Below are positions 1 through 9,029 of a DNA stretch of 64,000 nucleotides, one piece after another. The DNA is taken from NCBI GenBank assembly GCA_964629225.1, contig CAZVQC010000002.1, positions 62,001-126,000 of the forward strand, given 5' to 3'. Position 1 is the stretch's first letter, and each line of letters starts with the position of its first letter. The notes under the pieces are model-generated. The model had not been told where the DNA came from, did not search any database, and saw only the letters and a program-made list of their open reading frames with translations. This DNA is from RUG14199 sp964629225. GTDB taxonomy: Bacteria; Bacillota; Clostridia; Oscillospirales; CAG-272. The translations under genes were made by a program, and so were the position numbers.

Positions 1-119
1 TCCCGAATGACCATTTTTTACAGTTTCGGCAATGATACTTTTTCAAGAGGCTTCACCTGACCGTTACCGAGAATTCGGCTATCCGTCACTTTCAAATGGC
101 AGAATAGTTTCAACTGCTA

Positions 120-148
120 TTGACAGGACCGAGGTTTTCGGTTATAAT
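120..148 (+). promoter_or_regulatory. Sigma-A-type promoter of the cohesin gene
   Basis: TTGACA at 120-125 and TATAAT at 143-148 are separated by 17 bases, both perfect consensus. It lies 42 bases before the ATG of the cohesin-domain gene and argues against the longer upstream reading frame, which would start before the promoter. Confidence 0.85.
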
Positions 149-190
149 TTAGAAGCAAAACATAATCCTATTTTCGAATCGGAGACAACC

Positions 191-1183
191 ATGAAAAAAT
201 TTATTTCACTAATACTCGCCTGCGTTTTCGTGTTTGGCGCAACTGTTTTTGCAGCAACATCGGTTTCAGCCGCAGATGACAAACTCGTTATGGCAATGAC
301 CAACGCATCGGGAACGCCCGACGGTGAGATAACCGTCAATTTGGAACTTAAGAACAACCCCGGCTTCTACTGCCTTGCGTTCTTACTCTATTACAACAGC
401 GATACTTTCATTCTGAGAGAATGCAAGCTCGGTGACTCATTCTCGTCTGTCAGTGAGCTTTGGGACACAAATGACAACCAAACTCCCGATCAGATGAACG
501 GAGATGTTGCAAATGGATTTCTCTCATCTCTTGAGCGCTACGGTGTTGACGCCGACGACCAGTTCATGAAGATGGTCTTTGTCGAAAGCAAGTCTCTTGA
601 TAACGTCAATACCACAGGTACCATGCTTACTCTCACTTTCCAGGTCCAGGGTATCGCAAAAGAAGGCGACCACATCATCGGTATCATGCCCGACCTCACA
701 GGAGGTAACATGATCAACATCGACGGTGAGGATCTGTTCCTTGAGTGGACTGATGCAAAGATCTCCGTCGGCTCAAATGCTCCCGTTCCCGCCGATACCG
801 AAGCTAAAAAGGAGTTCAGCGAGACCGTTGAATGGACAGAAGCTGACTCCGAGACCTCCGCTGCCGACGGATCGGTCACCACCGACAACTACGGCTACGG
901 AAGTTCCGTATCCGGCACTATCCCCGAAGGTGCCGATACCTACGTTGCTGACGACGGTAACATCTACTACGACGATGAGGAAGGCAATACCGTTCTCTAC
1001 GACCCCGCAAAAGCAGACGAGACAGACAATGATGAGGACGCAAGCTGGTTCTCACAGCATCTCATTCTTGTTATCGTGATAGCAGTGCTGTTAGTTCTCG
1101 TTGCAGCTGCAGGTATCCTCTATGCGGTCCTTACATCGAAAAACAAGAGATCGGATCTTCAAGTTGGCGACAACGACCGATAA
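191..1183 (+). CDS. Membrane-anchored cohesin-domain protein
   Basis: The 330-residue product starts at ATG 191. The open frame runs further upstream, but that part contains the promoter and has no ribosome site. A signal peptide occupies about residues 1-28, followed by a cohesin-like beta-sandwich to about residue 200 (FYCLAFLLYYNSDTF, TLTFQVQGIA and an acidic 'GEDLFLEW' end). Then come an acidic Ser/Thr/Tyr-rich linker and one C-terminal membrane helix (about 293-317) with a basic tail. Cohesins bind dockerins on secreted enzymes, so this would present a cohesin on the outer face of the membrane. No dockerin is encoded nearby, and the domain may instead be a more general cohesin/CBM-type adhesion fold. 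The gene is monocistronic with its own promoter and terminator. Confidence 0.7.
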   Translation: MKKFISLILACVFVFGATVFAATSVSAADDKLVMAMTNASGTPDGEITVNLELKNNPGFYCLAFLLYYNSDTFILRECKLGDSFSSVSELWDTNDNQTPDQMNGDVANGFLSSLERYGVDADDQFMKMVFVESKSLDNVNTTGTMLTLTFQVQGIAKEGDHIIGIMPDLTGGNMINIDGEDLFLEWTDAKISVGSNAPVPADTEAKKEFSETVEWTEADSETSAADGSVTTDNYGYGSSVSGTIPEGADTYVADDGNIYYDDEEGNTVLYDPAKADETDNDEDASWFSQHLILVIVIAVLLVLVAAAGILYAVLTSKNKRSDLQVGDNDR

Positions 1184-1198
1184 TGACAGATGATAACA

Positions 1199-1231
1199 GA
1201 AAAGCCAAGGCTCATGAGCCTTGGCTTTTCT
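1199..1231. terminator. Bidirectional intrinsic terminator
   Basis: The inverted repeat AAGCCAAGGCTCATGAGCCT continues to a near-perfect 13-bp stem flanked by A and T runs. It sits between two convergent genes and can serve both. Confidence 0.8.
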
Positions 1232-1243
1232 TATCGGTCTCGG

Positions 1244-2275
1244 TTAGTCAAGATATTCGGAAAGATCCGTGGCGTAGCAATACTCAGCCGATGTGAATTT
1301 TCCGAAAACGTACTTGTTAGTTGCGGATTCGCACATGGTGTGGAGCTTTCCGTCAACGAGAACTATCTCCTCGGACATGGGAGCAGCTTTGATGTCGCAG
1401 ACAAGTGACGCAGAGTCAAGAATACTAAGCTCCGTTTTTTGCCCCAGTACGTCGATACTGCCGTCGGGATCGGAGACAGAGTAGATAAGAATGTGTGAGA
1501 ACGCAGGTCCGTATGATGTGGAAAGACACATTTTTCCGTCATCGGTTAGGCACATTCCCTGAACCAGTCCGGGTACCGAATATCCACGGATGATCTCATT
1601 TGAAATGCCGAATTCACAATTCGGATTAAGTCGATACTCGAGTATCAGCGACGGGTTAACGCTTCCGTTCGAACAGGTGACCTTGTGGGAGTCGGGAGTC
1701 GGGTAATTCTCTTCCCTGTAGAATTCTCCGAGGAAGATTCGGTCGCCCTCTGCATGTACGAATGCCACCTTCATAGAGTCATCGGAAGACGCGGTCTCAA
1801 AAGTACCGATGGAAGCCACCTTATCTCCGTCACCGGCAGAATCAAAGTCACTCTTGAGAAAGACGGCAAGTCCCTTTGAATCGGCTACATAGACATAGTC
1901 ACCGCTCAGCGTGATGCCGCCCACATGACCGAGGAATGGGGATGAATCCTCATTTGCAAGCGACAGGCGTTTTATTTCATCTCCCGTCTCCCGATTTACG
2001 ATACTGACCTGAGATGCCTCTCCGTCGGAACGGTATCCGGTTATATAAAAGAAGCCGTCATCCCGGTCATAGGCAAGTCCTTGATGGGTCATTCCGTCGG
2101 ACAGCCCGGGGATCACAAAGGTCTTCTCGGAGTTCTTGTAGTATCCTGCCACGGGAAGCCTGAAATAGCATCTTACGCCAAGCAGGACAAGTAGCACAAG
2201 GGCAATGAGAGATGCTGCCACCGTTAAGATGACTCTCAAAACACCGTGCTTTTTTGCGTTGTTTTCTTTTGACAT
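1244..2275 (-). CDS. Membrane-anchored beta-propeller-like protein, function unknown
   Basis: The 343-residue product starts at the ATG at 2275, where AAGGAG lies just upstream (on the minus strand); the open frame extends upstream without another good start. Residues 15-38 form a membrane helix. The rest looks extracytoplasmic, with repeated short beta motifs such as GLAYDRDDGFFYITGY and GGITLSGDYVYVADS, typical of a six-bladed propeller (NHL/SMP-30-like). No catalytic residues can be assigned. It could be a sensor or a sugar- or lipid-binding surface protein. It is convergent with the cohesin gene and shares its terminator. Confidence 0.6.
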   Translation of the reverse strand: MSKENNAKKHGVLRVILTVAASLIALVLLVLLGVRCYFRLPVAGYYKNSEKTFVIPGLSDGMTHQGLAYDRDDGFFYITGYRSDGEASQVSIVNRETGDEIKRLSLANEDSSPFLGHVGGITLSGDYVYVADSKGLAVFLKSDFDSAGDGDKVASIGTFETASSDDSMKVAFVHAEGDRIFLGEFYREENYPTPDSHKVTCSNGSVNPSLILEYRLNPNCEFGISNEIIRGYSVPGLVQGMCLTDDGKMCLSTSYGPAFSHILIYSVSDPDGSIDVLGQKTELSILDSASLVCDIKAAPMSEEIVLVDGKLHTMCESATNKYVFGKFTSAEYCYATDLSEYLD

Positions 2276-2443
2276 GATATTCTCCTTTATTGTGCGGATG
2301 TTGATTTTGTAATAACACAGTATTTTGAACCTGCCGTGAACGCATTTGCAAAAATAGATTTCCAAAGAAGATATGATCTTCCATCCACCACCGTAAACAA
2401 TTATTTTTTTGAGAAGTATGAAAGCAAAATCCGCCACGATGCG

Positions 2444-2472
2444 TTGACAAGCGACTCGGTGTGCTGTATAAT
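2444..2472 (+). promoter_or_regulatory. Promoter of the NusG-II/Gx/ApbE operon
   Basis: TTGACA at 2444-2449, 17-base spacer, TATAAT at 2467-2472. It lies 32 bases before the first ATG of the three-gene operon. Confidence 0.85.
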
Positions 2473-2504
2473 ATAAAATAACGCGACGTCGAGAGGACTT
2501 AAAA

Positions 2505-2897
2505 ATGAGAAGAACAGCGCCATCAAAACGGATACGCATCATCGATGCTTGGGTGATCGCTTTTGTCACACTCCTTTTTGTTCTGTCGCTTTTTCCCGTT
2601 TTAGGTACGGGCGGACAGTCCTGCTCCGTTACCGTTCGAACCGACAGTGACACTTTTACGCTGGATACCTCATCCGACAAAGAAGTATCCGTCTCATCCG
2701 GCGGCTTCAACTATGTTATCACCGTTCGAGGAGCGACCGTTTCGGTCAGTGCTGCGGACTGCCCCGATGGGATATGCGCTTCTTCCCCTCCGATCGGAGA
2801 CGGAGGAAAAGCGATCGTGTGCGCTCCCGGTAAGCTTGTAATATCCTCCAATGAAGAGGCATCCGACAGCGACGAATGGGACATCAAGGTGCCGTGA
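2505..2897 (+). CDS. NusG domain II-containing membrane protein
   Basis: This 130-residue protein has one N-terminal membrane helix (about 12-33) and a small beta-rich domain ending in a Cys pair, DCPDGIC, as in the NusG domain II (KOW-unrelated) family. Members sit beside Gx transporters and ApbE in many Firmicutes and are thought to work in membrane redox or flavin-linked electron transfer; that role is inferred from neighbourhood. GAGAGGA precedes the ATG. The TGA overlaps the next start (TGATG), so the two are translationally coupled. Confidence 0.75.
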   Translation: MRRTAPSKRIRIIDAWVIAFVTLLFVLSLFPVLGTGGQSCSVTVRTDSDTFTLDTSSDKEVSVSSGGFNYVITVRGATVSVSAADCPDGICASSPPIGDGGKAIVCAPGKLVISSNEEASDSDEWDIKVP

Positions 2898-3415
2898 TGA
2901 AAAACAAAACGAGAATTCTTGCAGAGAATGCGGCACTTTTGCTCTGTGCTCTTGCGCTATCCTATCTTGAGAGCCTTGTGCCACTGTCTCTCATTGTGCC
3001 GATACCGGGATTCAAGCTTGGTCTTGCTAATCTTGCTGTTGCCGTGACACTTTGGAGGCTTGGAACTTGTTCCGCCGTTTCTGTCTCATTTCTCAGGATA
3101 CTCATTTCATCCCTTCTGTTCGGCACCGCCTCCACCTTTATGTTCTCCCTATCCGGCGGAGCACTTTCGCTTTTAGCACTTGTGGGATGCTACTTTCTTT
3201 TCGGGGATAGGATGTCGATAGTTGCCGTATCGATACTGTCGGCGGTATTTCACAATATCGGGCAGATCGCCTGTGCCGTCGCCTTCACGGGAACTAAAGC
3301 CGTCTTCGCCTATTCACCGATGCTACTGATATGCGGCATTATTTGCGGCGCTGTCACGGGAGCGGTGCTCACATCATTTCCGAAGCAAATCTACCGACAA
3401 AGGAGTTTCAAATGA
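2897..3415 (+). CDS. Gx transporter family protein (heptaprenyl diphosphate synthase component I-like)
   Basis: The 172-residue, highly hydrophobic product has about five membrane helices. The N-terminal SLIVPIPGFKLGLANL stretch and LWRLG are typical of the Gx/HepS-I family (ECF-S-like fold). The annotation 'heptaprenyl diphosphate synthase component I' is historical; family members probably move a small molecule. The start at ATG 2897 overlaps the previous stop, and the end overlaps the ApbE start by ATGA, so all three genes form one coupled operon. The substrate is unknown; a flavin- or quinone-related molecule would suit the neighbours. Confidence 0.75.
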   Translation: MKNKTRILAENAALLLCALALSYLESLVPLSLIVPIPGFKLGLANLAVAVTLWRLGTCSAVSVSFLRILISSLLFGTASTFMFSLSGGALSLLALVGCYFLFGDRMSIVAVSILSAVFHNIGQIACAVAFTGTKAVFAYSPMLLICGIICGAVTGAVLTSFPKQIYRQRSFK

Positions 3416-4509
3416 AGATCCGACCTTTTGTTTCACTGATATTGGTCATTTCCATCGTTTCATGCCTGATACTTCCCTCTTGCGGAGGCAAAGAGACGGA
3501 GTTCTATGACGTTAATTTCACATCAATGGATACCGTAGTTACCGTCCGCCTTGCAAGGGACAGCATGGACTCATCGAAAAAACGGAGCGAGAGATACTTC
3601 GACTCGGCATACCTTGACACGGTATGTGCCGAGTGCGAAAGGATAGCCGAAGATATCGAAGGAATGCTTTCAAGGACGGTAGTCGGCGGTTTCGTCTCCG
3701 AGATCAACGGCGAATGCGATTACGTTCTCTCTGTGGGCAGTGACATCTTCAAGCTTTTTGAGGATTCTTACGCTATCAGTGAGAACACAGACGGTGCTTT
3801 CGACATTACTCTCGGCACGATAGTGGAGCTTTGGAACGTTACCGGAGATGAAAGCAAGGTTCCGACTGAGGACGAAATAATCGATGCTTTGAGTCACACG
3901 GGACGGGACAAGATACTTCTTGAAAACGGCAACGTAAAAAAAGCCGACAGAATGGCAAAATTTGACCTCGGCGCTGTGGGAAAAGGCTTTGCTCTCGGTA
4001 AGATAGTCGAATACCTTGAGACCACCGACGTTGTGTACGGTCTTGTCTCCTTCGGGGGTAACGTGGCAGTATTCGGTGACAGAAACGGCGGCAAAAAGGA
4101 CGATCCCACCCCTTTCAAAGTGGGCATCACCGATCCTGCCGACACTTCCGGGGTGGTTGGACATCTCGACATGACCGAAGGATACCTTTCCGTATCCGGC
4201 GATTACGAACGGTTCTTCATCGGGGATGACGGTACAAAGTACCATCACATCTTCGACCCTGCCACAGGACATCCTGCGGACAGTGACATATCAAGCGTTG
4301 CCGTCATGTGTGACGACGGAACACTTGCAGATGCTCTCTCGACTGCCCTGTTCGTCATGGGATCCGAGGAGGCAATAGAATTCTATGAAAGCGCCATCTA
4401 TGATTTTGAGGCGGTTATCTGCACTCATTCCGGGGAACTTATCGTAACAGACGGCATCACCGACGGCACGTTTGAAGAATACGTTCCCGAAACTGAAGCC
4501 GAAACTTGA
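3412..4509 (+). CDS. apbE: FAD:protein FMN transferase, lipoprotein (ApbE)
   Basis: The 365-residue product transfers FMN from FAD to a Thr of a partner protein outside the membrane. It starts at ATG 3412 after AAAGGAG and overlaps the preceding stop. A lipobox (LPSC, Cys about residue 23) shows it is membrane-anchored. Family motifs are visible: SMDTVVTV near the N-terminus, DLGAVGKGFALGKI in the middle, VSFGGNVAVFG, and HHIFDPATGHPA near the C-terminus with metal- and FAD-binding residues. No flavinylated target (Rnf, NQR or FMN-binding domain) is encoded in the window, so its substrate lies elsewhere. Confidence 0.92.
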   Translation: MKIRPFVSLILVISIVSCLILPSCGGKETEFYDVNFTSMDTVVTVRLARDSMDSSKKRSERYFDSAYLDTVCAECERIAEDIEGMLSRTVVGGFVSEINGECDYVLSVGSDIFKLFEDSYAISENTDGAFDITLGTIVELWNVTGDESKVPTEDEIIDALSHTGRDKILLENGNVKKADRMAKFDLGAVGKGFALGKIVEYLETTDVVYGLVSFGGNVAVFGDRNGGKKDDPTPFKVGITDPADTSGVVGHLDMTEGYLSVSGDYERFFIGDDGTKYHHIFDPATGHPADSDISSVAVMCDDGTLADALSTALFVMGSEEAIEFYESAIYDFEAVICTHSGELIVTDGITDGTFEEYVPETEAET

Positions 4510-4520
4510 CGGAGGATAAT

Positions 4521-5939
4521 TTGGAAAACGCAAATAAGAACCGCATGATCGATAGTGCCGAGATAACTCAACAGCTTGATACTGCGGCTAAAATAAAGAG
4601 CATTAATGATGCTTTGGGTGAGCACCCAATGTATTTTATTCAAACTCTCGGTTGCCAGCAAAATGAAGCCGACAGTGAAAGGATAGCGGGAATGTGCGAA
4701 TTGATGGGATACTTCCCCACAAATGATCCCGCAAAAGCAAAACTTATCTTTGTCAACACCTGCGCCGTCAGGGAGCACGCAGAAAAAAGAGCGCTGTCCC
4801 TCATCGGAGAGTACAAACACGTAAAAGACCTTGACCCGGAGGTGATAATCGGAGTCGGGGGATGCATGGTGACACAGGGACACAGAAGCGACAAGATGAA
4901 GCACAGCTTCCCTTACGTTAACTTCGTGTTCGACACGGGAAGTCTTCACAAAATACCGGAGTTGGTATTCGGGGCTCTCGGAAAGGCCAAAAGACGTTTC
5001 GTCTCCTGCGGTGAGGAATTCAAGATAGCCGAAGGAATACCCTCTGCACGTGCCCAAAACTTCAAAGCATGGCTTTCGATAATGTACGGATGCAACAATT
5101 TCTGCTCCTACTGCATCGTACCTTATGTTAGGGGTCGTGAAAGAAGCCGTCTGCCATCTGACATACTGACGGAAGCACGGGAACTGATTGCCGGCGGTGC
5201 CAAGGACATTACCCTTCTTGGACAAAATGTCAATTCCTACGGAAAAGATCTTTCCGGCGAGACGATATCTGACCTAATGAGACAGATATGCAAAATAGAC
5301 GGGGATTTCAGACTGCGCTTCATGACCAGTCACCCAAAGGACGCATCGGGCGATCTGATCGAAGTGATAGCGGAGGAGCCTAAGGTGGCAAAGCATTTTC
5401 ACCTTCCCGTTCAATCGGGTTCCGACAGGATACTTAAGCTGATGAATCGCCGCTACACTGCGGAAAAGTATCTCGATGTTGTGAAAAAACTGAAAGCTGC
5501 CGTTCCCGATATCACTTTGACCAGCGATATTATAGTCGGCTTTCCCGGGGAGACCGAGGACGATTTCAGAGCAACTCTCGAACTCATAAAAGAGGTCGGC
5601 TACGATGCGGTCTTTTCATTCATCTACTCGCCCAGAGTCGGAACTCCCGCCGCCGAAATGGAGGGACAGATAGAAAAGGAAGTAGCGACCGAAAGAATGA
5701 GTCGGCTTCTTGAACTCACCGGTGAGATCTCACTTAAGAGAAACCGCCGCTTCGAGGGTCGCACCTTAAAAGTGCTGGTGGAAGAGCGGAGCAAAAATGA
5801 TGTCTCTTTTCTTACCGGCAGAGCCGATTCTCCGAGACCTATCCATTTCAAGGGAGACGACAGCCTCATAGGCAACTTTGCAAATATCAAGATAACCAAA
5901 GCCGAGCAGTTTTCAATGAACGGCGAAATAATAAATTAA
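4521..5939 (+). CDS. miaB: tRNA-2-methylthio-N6-dimethylallyladenosine synthase
   Basis: This 472-residue radical-SAM methylthiotransferase modifies A37 of tRNAs reading UNN codons. The TTG at 4521 is preferred because GGAGG lies five bases before it; an in-frame TTG at 4506 has no such site. Order of domains: N-terminal UPF0004 with cluster cysteines (TLGCQQNEADSERI, NTCAVREHAEKRA, GVGGCM), the radical-SAM site CNNFCSYC in GCNNFCSYCIVPYVRGRE, and a C-terminal TRAM domain. It heads the miaB-ylbF-mutS-mutL block, an order close to Bacillus subtilis ymcB-ymcA-(cotE)-mutS-mutL. Confidence 0.95.
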   Translation: MENANKNRMIDSAEITQQLDTAAKIKSINDALGEHPMYFIQTLGCQQNEADSERIAGMCELMGYFPTNDPAKAKLIFVNTCAVREHAEKRALSLIGEYKHVKDLDPEVIIGVGGCMVTQGHRSDKMKHSFPYVNFVFDTGSLHKIPELVFGALGKAKRRFVSCGEEFKIAEGIPSARAQNFKAWLSIMYGCNNFCSYCIVPYVRGRERSRLPSDILTEARELIAGGAKDITLLGQNVNSYGKDLSGETISDLMRQICKIDGDFRLRFMTSHPKDASGDLIEVIAEEPKVAKHFHLPVQSGSDRILKLMNRRYTAEKYLDVVKKLKAAVPDITLTSDIIVGFPGETEDDFRATLELIKEVGYDAVFSFIYSPRVGTPAAEMEGQIEKEVATERMSRLLELTGEISLKRNRRFEGRTLKVLVEERSKNDVSFLTGRADSPRPIHFKGDDSLIGNFANIKITKAEQFSMNGEIIN

Positions 5940-5960
5940 AAAGCGAAAAGGAAATTAAAA

Positions 5961-6371
5961 ATGGAAAACAGTATTCTCTCAAATGAACTTATAAGCGCCA
6001 TTAATGCGGTAGCCCAGCTCATAAAAAGCGACCCGAGGCACACTGACATCGTCAATGCGGCGGCAAATTACTCTTCTAACGAGGAAATGAAAAGCATTCT
6101 TGATGAGTATCAGGCGCTTATGCTCGCTTTCAATGAAGAAGAATCAAAAGAGGATCACGATGACAACGCTCTAAAAGTGATGAAGGAGCGCCTTGACCGT
6201 CTTTACGACACGGTGATGGAGCATCCGGTGTACGTTGCCTACAGAGAGGCAAATGAAGCCTACTCCCAGTTTACCGAAGCCATCTATGAAGAGCTAGAAT
6301 TCGCAGTGACGGGACACAGACGGGACGAGGGTTGCACTCACGACTGCTCCACCTGCGGCGGTTGCCACTGA
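5961..6371 (+). CDS. YlbF/YmcA (RicF/RicA-type) family protein with C-terminal Cys cluster
   Basis: The 136-residue, mostly helical protein belongs to the YlbF/YmcA family. In Bacillus these form the Ric complex with RicT (YaaT), which carries iron-sulfur clusters and assists mRNA processing by RNase Y and sporulation. The tail CTHDCSTCGGCH holds four Cys and two His, the right composition for an Fe-S or Zn ligand set. The gene sits 21 bases after miaB, as ymcA follows ymcB in Bacillus. A RicT homologue is encoded at 52553-53518 in this same window, so a complete partner pair may exist. Which of RicA or RicF it represents is unclear. Confidence 0.8.
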   Translation: MENSILSNELISAINAVAQLIKSDPRHTDIVNAAANYSSNEEMKSILDEYQALMLAFNEEESKEDHDDNALKVMKERLDRLYDTVMEHPVYVAYREANEAYSQFTEAIYEELEFAVTGHRRDEGCTHDCSTCGGCH

Positions 6372-6417
6372 AGAGCATTGAATTATTTTGCCGATACTTT
6401 CGGCAGGAGGTAAGAAA

Positions 6418-9012
6418 ATGGCACTGACTCCGATGATGGAACAGTATTTCAAGGTCAAAGAGCAGTATCCGGGACACTTGCTTTTCTACCGTCTCGGTGA
6501 CTTCTACGAGATGTTTTTTGACGATGCGAAGACCGCTTCAAGAGAACTTGAGCTGACACTGACGGGACGGGACTGCGGAGAGGGCAACAGGGCGCCCATG
6601 TGCGGTGTTCCCTACCACTCTGTGGACAACTACATTGCAAGGCTGATAGCCAAAGGTTACAAGATCGCCATATGCGAGCAGATGGAGGATCCCGCTACGG
6701 CCAAGGGCCTTGTGAAAAGAGACGTTGTCAGAATAGTCACTCCGGGTACTGTCATCGAATCAAATATGTTGAGTGACTCAAAGAACAACTATCTCGCATC
6801 CCTTTTCATAAGCGACGAGGGGACCGGTGTTTGCTTTGCCGACATATCCACGGCTGAAGTCCATGCCACGTTTTTTGAAGGAAGCGACACAGATGGGGCG
6901 GTGGCAAACGAATTTTCCACCTATCTGCCATCGGAGCTTATTACAAACTGCGACTGTGAGCATTTTCCCAAGGCAGCAGAGTTTTTGAAAGACAAAATCA
7001 AAAACCTGTGCATCGATGTTTGCCCGGAACGATTTGCTGTCACCGATGCACTGAGGCGTTCTAAAGCTCAGTTCTGCGACATTACCGACCATGAGAAATT
7101 TCCTCTTGCTCTGATCGCAGCGGGAGCCATGCTCTCCTACATCAAGGATACCCAGAAAACCGACATATCCTATCTTTCATCCATCGACCTCTACGAAAAC
7201 AGTCAGTACCTTGAAATGGACATGTCCACAAGGCGAAATCTCGAGCTTTGCGAGACTATGCTGACAAAGGAAAAGAAGGGTTCTCTTCTTTGGGTCCTTG
7301 ACAAGACCTCCACTGCCATGGGAGCAAGGCTACTCAGAAATTACATCGAACATCCTCTCACCAACATCGGACAGATAGTCAGGCGTCAAAGAGCAGTGGG
7401 CGAAATAGCCTCAAACTTCGTTTTAAGAGAGGAACTTCGGGAACTGCTTTCAAATGTACTCGACCTTGAGAGACTGATGACGAGGATCACCTACGGCAGT
7501 GCGGGAGCAAGAGAACTTCGTGCGGTCGCTCAGACGGTATCCGTATTGCCGAGAATCAAAAAGATGCTTGATCCCCTTGAGTCGGATGAACTTGCAAGGA
7601 TATTTGAAAACATCGATGAACTTGAGGACATCTTCAACCTCATCGACTCCGCTATAGTCGAGTCTCCTCCGATACTGGTGAAGGAGGGCGGAATCATCAA
7701 AGAAGGCTACAGTTCGGACGTTGATGAACTGAGAAATATCATGACCAATGCCGAGGGCTGGATAAAACAGATCGAGGCGGAGGAAAGAGAAAAGACCGGC
7801 ATCAAGAATCTCAGGATCGGTAACAACCGAGTCTTCGGTTACTACATAGAAGTAACGAGAATGAATGCCGACAGCGTTCCCGACAATTACATTAGGAAAC
7901 AGACACTCGCCAACAATGAGAGATTCATAACAAAGGAACTTAAGGATACCGAATCAACGATCCTCGGCGCCACCGACAAGGTGAAGGCTCTTGAATACGA
8001 ACTGTTCTCGGTGATCAGAGACACAGTAGCTGACGCTTCCCTTCGGATCAGGAAAAGCGCCGCCGCTCTTGCGGAGCTTGACGTCTTTGTTAGTCTTGCG
8101 GAAGCCGCCGTTCAAAACGGCTACATTTGCCCGGACGTTGACTGTTCGACCGAGCTTGTGATAAAAGACGGCCGGCATCCCGTTGTGGAAAGGTTCGTTA
8201 AAGACTCTTATTTCGTGCCGAACGACACCGATCTTAATACCTCGGACAAAAGGCTGATGCTGATAACCGGACCGAATATGGCAGGTAAGTCCACCTACAT
8301 GAGGCAGACTGCGCTGATAATACTGATGGCACAGATAGGCTCTTTCGTCCCGGCATCAAGCGCACGTGTCGGCATCGTTGACAAACTGTTCACCAGAGTC
8401 GGCGCATCGGATGATCTTGCATCCGGCACGTCCACTTTCATGCTTGAGATGCGTGAGGTGGCTTACATTGTAAAGAACGCCACAAAGGACAGTTTCATAA
8501 TCTACGACGAGATAGGAAGGGGCACATCCACTTTTGACGGTATGAGCATAGCAAGAGCCGTGGCTGAGTACACAGCAGGCAAAAAACTGGGATGCAGGAC
8601 CATGTTCGCCACCCACTACCATGAACTTACTTCCCTTGAGGATGAGATAGAAGGGGTGGTCAACTTCAACGTGGCTGTCAAAAAGCGGGGGGACGATCTG
8701 ACATTCCTCAGAAAAATAGTACCGGGCCCGGTGGATGAAAGCTATGGCATTGAAGTGGCGGGACTTGCGGGAATACCAGGAAGTATCATAAAAAGAGCCA
8801 AAGAGTTTCTCGAAGGTCTTGAGACCTCCGAAGGCCATCCCCATCCGGTCAAAAAAACGGAGACAGCGGAGCCGGAAACCATGCTCAGTCTCTTTGACAT
8901 CTCAAAAAACGAGGTCTGCGACACCATTAAGAAGACAGACCTCAATACTCTGACTCCGATCGAAGCGATGAATCTCATCTTCAAATGGAAGAAGGAGCTT
9001 GAAAACAGTTAA
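6418..9012 (+). CDS. mutS: DNA mismatch repair ATPase MutS
   Basis: The 864-residue MutS1 protein starts at ATG 6418 behind AGGAGG; the longer open frame begins with a TTG lacking a site. The mismatch-recognition Phe-x-Glu is in GDFYEMFF (about residue 28). The Walker A GPNMAGKSTYMRQ (about residue 620), Walker B IIYDEIGRGTSTFDG and the signature MLEMREVAYIV are intact, and the C-terminal helix-turn-helix is present. It binds mispairs and recruits MutL, which is encoded 17 bases downstream. Length and motifs are standard. Confidence 0.98.
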   Translation: MALTPMMEQYFKVKEQYPGHLLFYRLGDFYEMFFDDAKTASRELELTLTGRDCGEGNRAPMCGVPYHSVDNYIARLIAKGYKIAICEQMEDPATAKGLVKRDVVRIVTPGTVIESNMLSDSKNNYLASLFISDEGTGVCFADISTAEVHATFFEGSDTDGAVANEFSTYLPSELITNCDCEHFPKAAEFLKDKIKNLCIDVCPERFAVTDALRRSKAQFCDITDHEKFPLALIAAGAMLSYIKDTQKTDISYLSSIDLYENSQYLEMDMSTRRNLELCETMLTKEKKGSLLWVLDKTSTAMGARLLRNYIEHPLTNIGQIVRRQRAVGEIASNFVLREELRELLSNVLDLERLMTRITYGSAGARELRAVAQTVSVLPRIKKMLDPLESDELARIFENIDELEDIFNLIDSAIVESPPILVKEGGIIKEGYSSDVDELRNIMTNAEGWIKQIEAEEREKTGIKNLRIGNNRVFGYYIEVTRMNADSVPDNYIRKQTLANNERFITKELKDTESTILGATDKVKALEYELFSVIRDTVADASLRIRKSAAALAELDVFVSLAEAAVQNGYICPDVDCSTELVIKDGRHPVVERFVKDSYFVPNDTDLNTSDKRLMLITGPNMAGKSTYMRQTALIILMAQIGSFVPASSARVGIVDKLFTRVGASDDLASGTSTFMLEMREVAYIVKNATKDSFIIYDEIGRGTSTFDGMSIARAVAEYTAGKKLGCRTMFATHYHELTSLEDEIEGVVNFNVAVKKRGDDLTFLRKIVPGPVDESYGIEVAGLAGIPGSIIKRAKEFLEGLETSEGHPHPVKKTETAEPETMLSLFDISKNEVCDTIKKTDLNTLTPIEAMNLIFKWKKELENS

Positions 9013-9029
9013 AAGAAAGGAGGATCCCC

